NCBI GenBank assembly: GCA_040383485.1
Contig: JBEIDK010000123.1
Coordinates: 1 to 10,120, forward strand
Length of the DNA stretch: 10,120 nucleotides
Direction of reading: 5' to 3'
DNA from: JBEIDK01 sp040383485
GTDB taxonomy: Bacteria > Bacteroidota > Bacteroidia > UBA4408
Positions 1 through 8,000 of this stretch are shown here, piece after piece; within the stretch, counting starts at the first letter, position 1; each line of letters begins with the position of its first letter. A program made the position numbers and the translations under genes. The notes under the pieces were generated by a model. The model ran no database searches and was not told the DNA's origin. It worked only from the letters and a program-made list of their open reading frames with translations.

Positions 1-22
1 GAACGAACAAAAAAATGACAAA

Positions 23-736
23 ATGAAAGTTGAGGTATGGAGCGATATTATGTGCCCATTTTGTTATATAGGAAAGAGAAATTATGAAGCAGCTTTAAGC
101 AAATTTGCAGATAGTAATGATATAGAAATTGAATGGCACAGCTTTCAGCTTGACCCTGCCATAAAAAACTCAGTTGGAAAAAAAGAAGGTTTGATTCAAT
201 ATTTAGCAACGAGAAAAGGTATATCATACGAACAATCGGCTCAAATGCACGATAATGTAGTGCAAATGGCAAAAGCTTCCGGACTTCATTATAATTTTGA
301 TATTGCCATCATGGCAAATTCATTTGATGCACACAGAATGATTCAAATGGCTAAAACAAAAGGTTTAGGTGATGAAGCAGAAGAGATTTTGTTTAAAGCC
401 TACTTTACTCAAGGTAAAGATTTCGGGAATCATCAAACCTTAATTGACTTAGGAAAAGAAATAGGATTGTCTGAAGAAGATGTTAATACTTCATTAAACA
501 ATGAAACTTATTCTAGTTTGGTAAGAAATGACATTGATGCAGCAGACAGTTTGGGTATTTCTGGAGTGCCATTTTTTCTATTCAACCGCAAGATTGCTAT
601 TTCAGGAGCGCAACCGGCGTCGGTATTTTTAGAAACATTGCGAAAATCGCATCAAGAATGGAAAAAACAAAACATAAATTTGGAATTAGAAATTAAGGAA
701 GGTACTGTTTGCAAGCCAAATAAAGAATGTAAGTAG
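23..736 (+). CDS. DsbA family (FrnE-like) thioredoxin-fold oxidoreductase
   Basis: A 237-residue protein of the usual length for the FrnE branch of the DsbA family, whose members are thiol-disulfide oxidoreductases or isomerases. The CXXC active site is Cys11-Pro-Phe-Cys14, right after the first beta strand (EVWSDIMCPFCYIGKR). The conserved helical-domain motif NSFDAHRM is present, and the cis-proline loop is GVP with Pro183, facing the CXXC in this fold. There is no signal peptide or membrane segment, so it should act in the cytoplasm, as FrnE proteins do. The C-terminus carries a second Cys pair, Cys230 and Cys236 (CX5C), recalling the extra C-terminal Cys pair described for Deinococcus FrnE. 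The ATG at 23 places the CXXC at residue 11, as expected; no Shine-Dalgarno is seen. The gene runs tail-to-tail into the phosphatase gene. Family assignment is firm; the physiological substrate is unknown and cannot be read from the context. Confidence 0.93.
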   Translation: MKVEVWSDIMCPFCYIGKRNYEAALSKFADSNDIEIEWHSFQLDPAIKNSVGKKEGLIQYLATRKGISYEQSAQMHDNVVQMAKASGLHYNFDIAIMANSFDAHRMIQMAKTKGLGDEAEEILFKAYFTQGKDFGNHQTLIDLGKEIGLSEEDVNTSLNNETYSSLVRNDIDAADSLGISGVPFFLFNRKIAISGAQPASVFLETLRKSHQEWKKQNINLELEIKEGTVCKPNKECK

Positions 737-740
737 TTTT

Positions 741-2519
741 TTAAAGTCTAATTCCTAAAAGCATTACATCATCTACCTGGTCATTATTTCCTCTCCATTG
801 CTCAAAATATTCTCTTATAGCACGTCCTTGTTCGCGCATTTCCATATTAGATGTAGCTAACAAAAACTCAGATAATCGTCTACTCATCATTTTTTTATTG
901 TCTGCTCCACCAAACTGGTCCGTTATTCCATCACTAAACATATACAATACATCGCCGGACCTATATGGGATTATATGATTATCGAATGGTTTAATTTCTT
1001 CACCAATAAAGATTCCTATTGGTTGCTTGGTTCCTTTTATGCATAACATTTCATCATCTTGTTTTAAATAAATCTTTGCATTAGCACCAGCATAATCAAT
1101 AACTTTTTTATTTTCATCAATAATACAAAACGACAAATCCATTCCATCTTTCACTGTTGATTCATGCAAAGTTTGACGAATGGTCTCATTAAATCTTCTA
1201 TTTAACTCATCTAAAAATAGGTTTGAGTTAGTATAGTTAAACTCATGTAATATTTGGTTTAATAAATTTGCACCAACAATTGAAATAAAGGCTCCAGGAA
1301 CTCCATGCCCCGTGCAATCTACTGATGCTGCATATATTAAATTATTTTTCTTTTTAATCCAGTAAAAATCGCCACTTACAATATCTCTACTCCTATAAAA
1401 AATAAACCAATCTTTTAAAAATTCATTGATGTATCTTTTTCTTGTTAAGATAGCTTCTTGTATATGTTTTGCATATTTAATGCTATCAGTAATATCTTTA
1501 TTTTTATCCTTAATTAATTGGTTTACTCTTTCTAATTCCTCATTTTTTTGCTTAAAAATTTCATTATCAACTTCAGATTGTTTTAATTGAAACTCTACTT
1601 GTTGCGACTTAATAGTAATTTCAATATTTTGGTCCATTAAGTTAGTTTTCAATCTATCATAATGCTCCATACACTCGAAGGCATTATCATAATCTCCCAT
1701 ATTTTTATAGCTCCTGGCAATTGTGTAATAGAATTGAATGATTAACATTTTATCATTAATTTCATGGGCAGAACCCATTGCCATTTGATGATAATGTATG
1801 CTTTGGTTGTGGTTACCGATAGCGGAATATAAACTTCCTAATACATTGCTTACAACAGCCGCACCTCTTATGTGTTCAGTTTTGGTACAAAGTGATAAAG
1901 AGTTTTGCAGAGTTAATTCGGCCAAATCAAAATCAGCCATGTTAAACTGTGCTTCACCAATGTGCGTTAAGGTACCTGCAACGCCAACGTCGTCATTTAT
2001 TTCAGTAAGTATATTTAAGGCTTTATTATGCAATTCAATTGCTTCAGGGTATAAGTTTTGCTTCTGTTTAAGTCTGCCAATATGATTGAAAATGTACGCT
2101 ATATTTTGTTTGTCGTTTATTAAAAGCGCCAAATCTAGCGCATGGTTATATTGATGTAAAGCACGCTCAAATTGGTTTAATGCGAAATATATATTTCCTA
2201 TATTTCTCAGAGTAATTGACATAAAATGTTTTTCATCAAGATGTTTGAATAATAAAAATCCCTTTTGTAAATCTTCTAAACCTAATTGATATTGATTAAG
2301 ATAATTATTTGCAGAACCACTATTAAGATAACTGTATGCAAGGCCATGCTTATAGAATAAATTATAAGCAATTTCACGCGCTTGCAAAGCCAGCTCAATT
2401 GTCTGTTTTGGATATGAGTATCTGATTGCCCAAGCTTTTTCGTTTAGTAAATCAATTTTTAAATACTCGTTATCCGTTTCTTGCAATTTAGTTTTAAAGT
2501 TTTGTAGCTCTAGAAGCAT
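741..2519 (-). CDS. TPR-repeat SpoIIE-type (PP2C-like) serine/threonine phosphatase
   Basis: A 592-residue regulatory protein. Residues 21-296 form seven TPR units at an even 40-residue spacing (starts near 21, 61, 101, 141, 181, 221, 261). Residues about 300-345 are a charged coiled coil, followed by the linker DSIKYAKHIQEAIL typical of Bacteroidota proteins of this class. Residues about 365-592 are a SpoIIE/PP2C phosphatase. The metal-site aspartates appear intact: Asp384 (SGDFYW), Asp401 (DCTGHGVPGA), Asp530 (FSDG) and Asp583/584 near the end (QVDDVMLLGI), so I infer an active Mn/Mg-dependent phosphatase. Family knowledge suggests it dephosphorylates a phosphoserine/threonine regulatory protein such as an anti-sigma-factor antagonist, with the TPRs as sensing or docking surface. 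No signal peptide or transmembrane helix is visible, unlike many relatives that have both. No kinase or STAS-domain partner lies in the window. The ATG at 2517-2519 starts just ahead of the first TPR, but a few missing N-terminal residues cannot be excluded. Confidence 0.92.
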   Translation of the reverse strand: MLLELQNFKTKLQETDNEYLKIDLLNEKAWAIRYSYPKQTIELALQAREIAYNLFYKHGLAYSYLNSGSANNYLNQYQLGLEDLQKGFLLFKHLDEKHFMSITLRNIGNIYFALNQFERALHQYNHALDLALLINDKQNIAYIFNHIGRLKQKQNLYPEAIELHNKALNILTEINDDVGVAGTLTHIGEAQFNMADFDLAELTLQNSLSLCTKTEHIRGAAVVSNVLGSLYSAIGNHNQSIHYHQMAMGSAHEINDKMLIIQFYYTIARSYKNMGDYDNAFECMEHYDRLKTNLMDQNIEITIKSQQVEFQLKQSEVDNEIFKQKNEELERVNQLIKDKNKDITDSIKYAKHIQEAILTRKRYINEFLKDWFIFYRSRDIVSGDFYWIKKKNNLIYAASVDCTGHGVPGAFISIVGANLLNQILHEFNYTNSNLFLDELNRRFNETIRQTLHESTVKDGMDLSFCIIDENKKVIDYAGANAKIYLKQDDEMLCIKGTKQPIGIFIGEEIKPFDNHIIPYRSGDVLYMFSDGITDQFGGADNKKMMSRRLSEFLLATSNMEMREQGRAIREYFEQWRGNNDQVDDVMLLGIRL

Positions 2520-2693
2520 AAATTTATTTGTTGCTACTTAAACGATTTAAAATCAAAAAGGTTTCATTATTAGCTTAAACTATATATAAGTTGCATCAAT
2601 TACAAAATGGAGACTATTAAATTCTCATAAGTATTCTCCATCTATTATTAATAAGAAAACCAGAAAAAAAATTTTCAATTAAAAAGAAACGAC

Positions 2694-2701
2694 TATTTTT
2701 A
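2694..2701 (+). promoter_or_regulatory. Possible -7 promoter element for nuoE
   Basis: TATTTTTA matches the Bacteroidota -7 consensus TAnnTTTG at all but the last base. It lies 20 bases before the nuoE ATG, which would give a short leader of the usual kind. No TTG-type -33 element is seen at the expected distance, and the region is A+T-rich, so a chance match is quite possible. The rest of the 202-base divergent region (2520-2721) shows no convincing promoter for the phosphatase gene on the minus strand and no operator-like palindrome. Confidence 0.3.
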
Positions 2702-2721
2702 CAAATTCAATAAAGAAAAAA

Positions 2722-3252
2722 ATGTTACATTTTAGTGAAGAAACTCTAGCAACTGCTCACAGATTGATTGAGCGCTACCCTGCAGATAAAAGCAAGTCGG
2801 CATTATTACCATTATTACATTTAGCTCAGGCAGAATTTGAAGGTTGGTTGAGCCCCGAAGCAATGGATTATGTAGCTTCATTGTTAAATATAAAATCTAT
2901 TGAGGTTTATGAAGTAGCATCATTTTACAGCATGTATAATTTAAAACCAGTTGGAAAATGCCATCTTGAGGTTTGCAGAACTGCTCCATGTTGGCTTGCT
3001 GGTTCAGATGACTTGGTTGAATACTTAGAGAAAAAATTAAAAATAAAAGTTGGAGAAACAACACCTGATGGGATGTTTACTTTAAAAACTGTAGAGTGCC
3101 TCGGGAGCTGTGGTACTGCTCCTATGCTGCAATGTGGCGAACATTTTCATGAAAATCTAACAAACGAAAAAGTTGATGACTTATTAGAGAAATTAAAGTC
3201 TGAAAATCATCATCATGTATATGTTGATAATGATACTTTCAGAAAAAACTAA
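2722..3252 (+). CDS. nuoE: NADH-quinone oxidoreductase subunit E-like [2Fe-2S] protein
   Basis: A 176-residue protein of the NuoE/24-kDa thioredoxin-like ferredoxin family. In complex I, NuoE sits beside NuoF in the NADH-dehydrogenase module and holds the N1a [2Fe-2S] cluster. The four ligands are in the family pattern: Cys85 and Cys90 (CRTAPC), Cys126 and Cys130 (CLGSC). Other family signatures are EVASFYSMYNLKPVGK (residues 64-79), TTPDGMFTLKTVECLG (113-128) and the ENLT segment near 144. Length is normal. The start ATG follows an A-rich leader. It stands alone: the upstream gene is divergent, and an intrinsic terminator lies 35 bases after the stop, so nuoD and nuoF are not its neighbours as they usually are in this phylum. 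It could be the sole complex I subunit E in a genome with scattered nuo genes, a second copy, or the small subunit of another NAD-linked enzyme (hydrogenase or formate dehydrogenase). The overall sequence most resembles respiratory NuoE. Confidence 0.88.
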   Translation: MLHFSEETLATAHRLIERYPADKSKSALLPLLHLAQAEFEGWLSPEAMDYVASLLNIKSIEVYEVASFYSMYNLKPVGKCHLEVCRTAPCWLAGSDDLVEYLEKKLKIKVGETTPDGMFTLKTVECLGSCGTAPMLQCGEHFHENLTNEKVDDLLEKLKSENHHHVYVDNDTFRKN

Positions 3253-3282
3253 TTATTCTAAATAATTTAGATATACTATAAA

Positions 3283-3310
3283 TTGAGAGGTTGAAATAAT
3301 TCTATATTTC
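3283..3310 (+). promoter_or_regulatory. Possible promoter for the radical SAM gene, overlapping the terminator
   Basis: TTG at 3283-3285 is followed after 17 bases by TATATTTC at 3303-3310. This fits the Flavobacterium-type pattern TTG-N17-23-TAnnTTTG apart from the last base. The implied start of transcription falls about 22-24 bases before the ATG at 3340. The element sits in the loop and right arm of the nuoE terminator hairpin. The downstream gene needs some promoter if that terminator is efficient, which is the main support beyond the weak sequence match. Confidence 0.35.
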
Positions 3311-3319
3311 AACCTTTTT
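3288..3319 (+). terminator. Rho-independent terminator after nuoE
   Basis: A perfect 11-bp stem (AGGTTGAAATA at 3288-3298 with TATTTCAACCT at 3305-3315) encloses a 6-base loop. The stem can be extended by G-U and A-U pairs, and the right arm runs into a T tract (3315-3319) followed by A/T-rich sequence. It begins 35 bases after the nuoE stop and ends 20 bases before the next ATG, so it should end the nuoE transcript and uncouple it from the radical SAM gene. The stem is A+T-rich, so termination may be partial. On the minus strand the run after the hairpin is not U-rich, so it looks one-directional. Confidence 0.82.
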
Positions 3320-3339
3320 AATTTAATTTAATACAATTA

Positions 3340-4983
3340 ATGAAAATATTACTCACTACTTTAAACGCAAAGTACATACATACCAATTTGGCAATTCGTA
3401 TTTTGTATGAAATGAATCAAGACTATGATGGTCTTGATTGGAAGGAGTTTGTAATTAAAGAAGACAAGGACATAGTAGCAGAGTATTGTGCAAAGTATGA
3501 TGTTATTGCTTTTAGCTGCTACATCTGGAATATTACTCAAACGTTGGAGGTTGCCCGAAAAATAAAAAACATAAATCCTAATGCAAAAATACTTTTAGGA
3601 GGACCAGAAGTTAGCTATGATTTTAACAATGTAATTTGTTTAAACGAAGTAGATTATATTATTGTTGGCGAAGGTGAAATTCCTTTTAAAACATTTATTA
3701 ATTGTTTTCCAAATGTTGAAAGTGTTCCGAGTTTAGTAAGAAAAGTTGGAGCTGAAATAGTGCACAACAAACAAGCACCAATGTTTGAAGTCAAAGAATT
3801 TGAAAATTCAATGCCTTACAAATTTGATAATGTAGAGGAACTTAAGAATAAAGTTTTATATATTGAAACTTCAAGGGGCTGTCCTTATAAATGCGAATTT
3901 TGCTTGGCAAGTTTAGATAATAAGGTGCGCTACTTGCCAGACACTGCAATAAAAGCAACCTTGCTATACATGATGCAACATGGCAAGGTGATTAAATTTT
4001 TAGACAGAACCTTTAATATCAAAAAGGATTTTACAATTGATATTTTCACATTTATTCTAGAAAACCATAGACCAGAAAATGTTTTTCAGTTTGAAATAAC
4101 GGCTGATATATTGCATCCTGAAATAATTAAATTTATTAACGAACATGTGCCTGAAGGCTTGTTCAGATTTGAGATTGGGATACAAACCGTAAATCAAAAA
4201 GCCAATTTAGAAGTTAGTAGAAAGCAAAACTTCGATAAAACAAAAGGAATAATTGAGCAGCTACAACATAAAATAGAAATGCATCTTGACTTAATTGTTG
4301 GCTTGCCTCTTGATTATTGGAATGACATTAAATTTAGCATTGAAGAAGTTTTTAAACTTTTTGCACCAGAGCTTCAATTAGGTTTTCTAAAGTTTTTAAA
4401 AGGAACACCTGTGAGAGAAAAATATGAACAGCACGGTTTTAAATTTGACCCACTTCCACCCTATCAGATAATTGAAAGCAAGTATCTTTCTAAATTAGAA
4501 CTAGAAAAAATAGTGATGTTAGAAAACGCTCTAGAAATTTATTGGAATAGTAAAAGAGCTATACATACCTTAAAGTATGTAACAAATAACTATAGTATTT
4601 TTGATTTTTTATTAGGATTAGGAGAGTATTTTGGCACTAAAAGAGAATACCATAAATATAGTTTAGACGACGTTTTTAATATTATAAATGAATTTGTAGA
4701 TATAAATTATGCCAATGACAAATATTTAAAGCAACTAATTGCGGTTGATTACTATTTACATTTTAAAGTAAAACCAAAGCCTTTAATTTTAAATGAGCTA
4801 CAACGGAATGAAAAAAGTAAAATAATTGAAACCCTTAAATTAAATCATCATAAATATAGGCACATCATCTTACCACTTAATTTTAATTTCAAAAACTTTA
4901 GCATCAATCAAGAACTAATTGAACAAGATACAAATCTTGTCATTCAATATAATGGTCAGAGCAAGGCGGAAATACTTTGGTAA
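3340..4983 (+). CDS. B12-binding domain radical SAM protein (DUF4080 type)
   Basis: A 547-residue protein. Residues 1 to about 130 form a cobalamin-binding Rossmann-like domain, with LLGGPEVSYD at 85-94 and VGEGE at 109-113. The cobalamin-ligand motif DXHXXG is not visible, as in many B12-radical SAM enzymes. The radical SAM core follows, with Cys181-X3-Cys185-X2-Cys188 (RGCPYKCEFC) to bind the [4Fe-4S] cluster that cleaves S-adenosylmethionine. Later core segments are FEITADILHPE, FEIGIQTVN and LIVGLPLDYW. From about residue 350 the C-terminal part fits the DUF4080 extension, starting around LQLGFLKFLKGTPVREKY. The N-terminus MKILLTTLNAKYIHTNLAIR is typical of this group and supports the start. 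Relatives of the broad class do methylations or rearrangements, but the substrate of this subfamily is not known to me and the neighbours give no clue. It converges on the giant surface-protein gene with 25 bases between stops. Confidence 0.9.
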   Translation: MKILLTTLNAKYIHTNLAIRILYEMNQDYDGLDWKEFVIKEDKDIVAEYCAKYDVIAFSCYIWNITQTLEVARKIKNINPNAKILLGGPEVSYDFNNVICLNEVDYIIVGEGEIPFKTFINCFPNVESVPSLVRKVGAEIVHNKQAPMFEVKEFENSMPYKFDNVEELKNKVLYIETSRGCPYKCEFCLASLDNKVRYLPDTAIKATLLYMMQHGKVIKFLDRTFNIKKDFTIDIFTFILENHRPENVFQFEITADILHPEIIKFINEHVPEGLFRFEIGIQTVNQKANLEVSRKQNFDKTKGIIEQLQHKIEMHLDLIVGLPLDYWNDIKFSIEEVFKLFAPELQLGFLKFLKGTPVREKYEQHGFKFDPLPPYQIIESKYLSKLELEKIVMLENALEIYWNSKRAIHTLKYVTNNYSIFDFLLGLGEYFGTKREYHKYSLDDVFNIINEFVDINYANDKYLKQLIAVDYYLHFKVKPKPLILNELQRNEKSKIIETLKLNHHKYRHIILPLNFNFKNFSINQELIEQDTNLVIQYNGQSKAEILW

Positions 4984-5008
4984 ACAAGAATTGTAATTTG
5001 TTGAAACC

Positions 5009-8000
5009 TTATTTTATAACATTAACATAGCTTTTCCAAAATCCTTTCTGATTCGCAATATCAACTGCTTCTACTGTAAAATAATAGGTGCCTGCATCAA
5101 CATAATTGCCTAATTTGTTTTTTCCATCCCAATAATTTACGCCTGATAATGAATTAAATACTACCTGACCCCAACGGTCATAAACATTTATATTGTAGTT
5201 TAAAAATCCATTTGAAGCTAAAACAAAATTGTCATTAACACCATCACCATCAGGAGAAAAAACATTTTGTAATGTTAAATCACAATTAAGTACAGTTACT
5301 ATTATTGTATCGTATGCTAAACAGCCATTAGCATCGGTTACTGTTAAACTTAAAGTTGCAGTGGTATCAACTGATTGAGTTGACAAATTGTTGCCAGTGC
5401 TCCAATTATATGAAACAAATGAATTATTCGGTTCTAAGAAAAAAGGCAAGTTATTGCAAACTGACGTATCATTGCCAAGACTTATCATTGGTAATTCATG
5501 TACACTTACACTAATTCCTGTTCTTGCCCCTTTGCAACCGAATTGGTTAATGGTTGCTACATCATAATAACCAGAATATTGATTCATATTATTGTTGCTC
5601 AATAATGATATATTTTGAGTGTTAGCTTCAAATCCATTAGGGCCTGTCCAATAATAATTTACATTCAATAACGAATCTGCAAAAAGTTTAATTGAGTCTA
5701 ATCCGCAAATATTTGTTGTTCCGCTAATATTAGCAGACATTGGTATTGGATTGACAACTAAATTATATGTTAGAGTATCGCTATAGCAAAACCCTTGTTT
5801 AGCAAACACCTTTATATTTCCTGTGTAAGAACTATCTATCCCAAATAATAGAGTATCACTGGTTGTAACAAAAGAAATTTGATTATTGAAATTGAAATAC
5901 AATAAGCTACCATCAGGATTTGTATGATATAAACTTAATGTATCTCCTTCGCAAACCGATTGAGGTATGCTAAGTGTTGGATTTGTAACCGAGTTTACTA
6001 AGACTTCTGTATGCAGAGTATCTGAATAACACCCATTATTTTCAGCTAATACTGTATATTCACCCACAATAGAACTATCAATAGAAATAAAATTAATGAT
6101 ACTAGCACTTGTTGTATCTCCATTTGGTAAATTCCAAAATAGATTATACTGATTAGGATTTGTAACGAAAACTGAATCTGAATTATTTTTACAAAACTTA
6201 AATAAGCTATCTAAATGTATTATTGGTAATGGTTTAACAACCACATTTATTTTTGCTGTATCGCTATTGCAACCATTTGCATTAAAGAAAAAGAAATACA
6301 TTCCTGAATCAGAAACCATTGCTGATGGTATAATAAATATTGAATCAAGACTAGATATATTGGATGATATCCAATGATATGTACTCGCAAATCCATTTGC
6401 TAATCCAATTAGTTTTACGCTATCACCCTCGCATAAGATTGTATCCGCTAAAACAGCAGGTGCTGACGTTGTTACACCAGATATATGAATAATAGATGTT
6501 AAGCTATTGCAATTATCTAAGCTTACTGTTAATGTATAATTGCCATTGTTCGCTGTTGTAAATGAGAAGCTAGAATCCACAAAATTGTTAGGACCTGACC
6601 AAAGATAAATAGCATTTGCTAAACTATCAGTGTAAATATTTATTGGTTTGTTATTACATATAATTGTATCGCCATAAATAACTGGATAATTACTCGTTTG
6701 AAATACGCTTGCAATGCCAAACACCCTTTCACTATTACACAATACAGTATCTGTAGCTTGTGCATAGAATATTGTATCATTCATTAATGCATTAACAATT
6801 ATTGAATCATTGTTAGAAATTGCTAACCCTCCAAACTCTTGGTTATACCATTGAATTGGGTTGCTGGAATTGGCAATTAAGTATGCATTAGCACCAACGC
6901 AAACTGTATCACCAAATACAGTTGGATTAGGTACCGAAGGCTTCTCTATGACTAAAATTGTGTTTGACTCTACTTCACAACCACTTGGAGAAATAGCAAC
7001 TATTTGATATGAGCCTGCAATGCTTGTAGAAATTGTTTGCCCTACATCACCACTGGTCCAGTTATAATCTGTCATACCTGAAGTAGCTGAAATAGTAACT
7101 ATTTGGCCCGGACATATTTTTAAAGTGTCTGGTCCAGTAATGCTTACAGAGTCTTGATTACTAGAAATTGTAATAGAAAGGTTGGTTGTAATATTACATA
7201 ATGTACTTGAACAAGAATAGATTCCTGGCTGACTAATTGTTTGGAAAGGAGAATTACCAGCTAAAGGGGAGTACCAAATAATGGTTGCTTCATCATTAGC
7301 TTTAACTTCTATAGTTGTTGTTTGTCCTGAACAAATTGTGCTTGTTGGATTTGAAATTAAATAAGGTGAGTTGTACTGTTTTATTTCTGAATTTAATGAT
7401 ACAACAATACAACTATCAAAGGTTAGAACTTTGCAGTAATATTTTCCAGCAATTGAACCGTATGCAGAAACACCTGTATACTGAGGCATTAAACCAGTAG
7501 GTCCAAACCATTGGTAAGAAAGTCCAATTAGATTAGATGTTAGCATAACAGAATCATAAGGACAAATAATTCCATTAATTGGTGATAATGAAATGCTTGG
7601 TGCATGGTATGGAGCTAAATTAATTGTATCAATGCATACAGCAAGCGGATTATTCATTGTAATTTTAGAAGCAACATAACTTCCAACTGCAATTGTTGAA
7701 ATACTATTCACATTTAAATTATTTATTGATGGTCCATTCCAATTGCCAGTCATATTATTGGCAAGACTTAAATTTATAGTGTTGCCTGGACAGAAAAAAA
7801 TAGTATCATAAACGCTAGTAGGAAGAATATTAAATGCAGGCAAAAGGTTTACATATACACTTGTTGTTAAATTATGAGTTGTTGTGCCGCAAGCGTTGCT
7901 CTTGGAGCATAGAATATTTAAATTATGCCAACCACTTTGGCTAGGAAACAATTTTAATGATTGTCCCGAAGCACAATTATTATTTAATTGAACTTGTATC

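Noticed and set aside
3..26. Possible tail of an upstream gene ending TGA at 24-26, overlapping the first ATG as ATGA
   Set aside because: Only seven codons precede the stop and another frame also closes nearby; there is too little sequence to support coding.
48..272. Open frame of 74 codons on the minus strand
   Set aside because: It is antisense to the active-site region of the FrnE-like gene, which is clearly the coding strand.
1798..2085. Open frame of 95 codons on the plus strand
   Set aside because: It is antisense to well-conserved TPR units of the phosphatase gene and its product looks like nothing.
2520..2721. Promoter for the phosphatase gene on the minus strand
   Set aside because: The region is A+T-rich, but I found no TAnnTTTG-like element at a convincing place on that strand, and no operator-like inverted repeat.
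3316..3335. Short tandem repeat of TTTAA-type units
   Set aside because: It is a few units of A/T sequence behind a terminator, unremarkable in this base composition.
4984..5008. Possible terminator between the convergent radical SAM and surface-protein genes
   Set aside because: Only an imperfect, very short A/T pairing (AATTGTAATT with flanks) is present; no stable stem with a T tract.
7315..7500. Open frame of 61 codons on the plus strand
   Set aside because: It is antisense to the Ig-like module array, with no recognisable product or start context.
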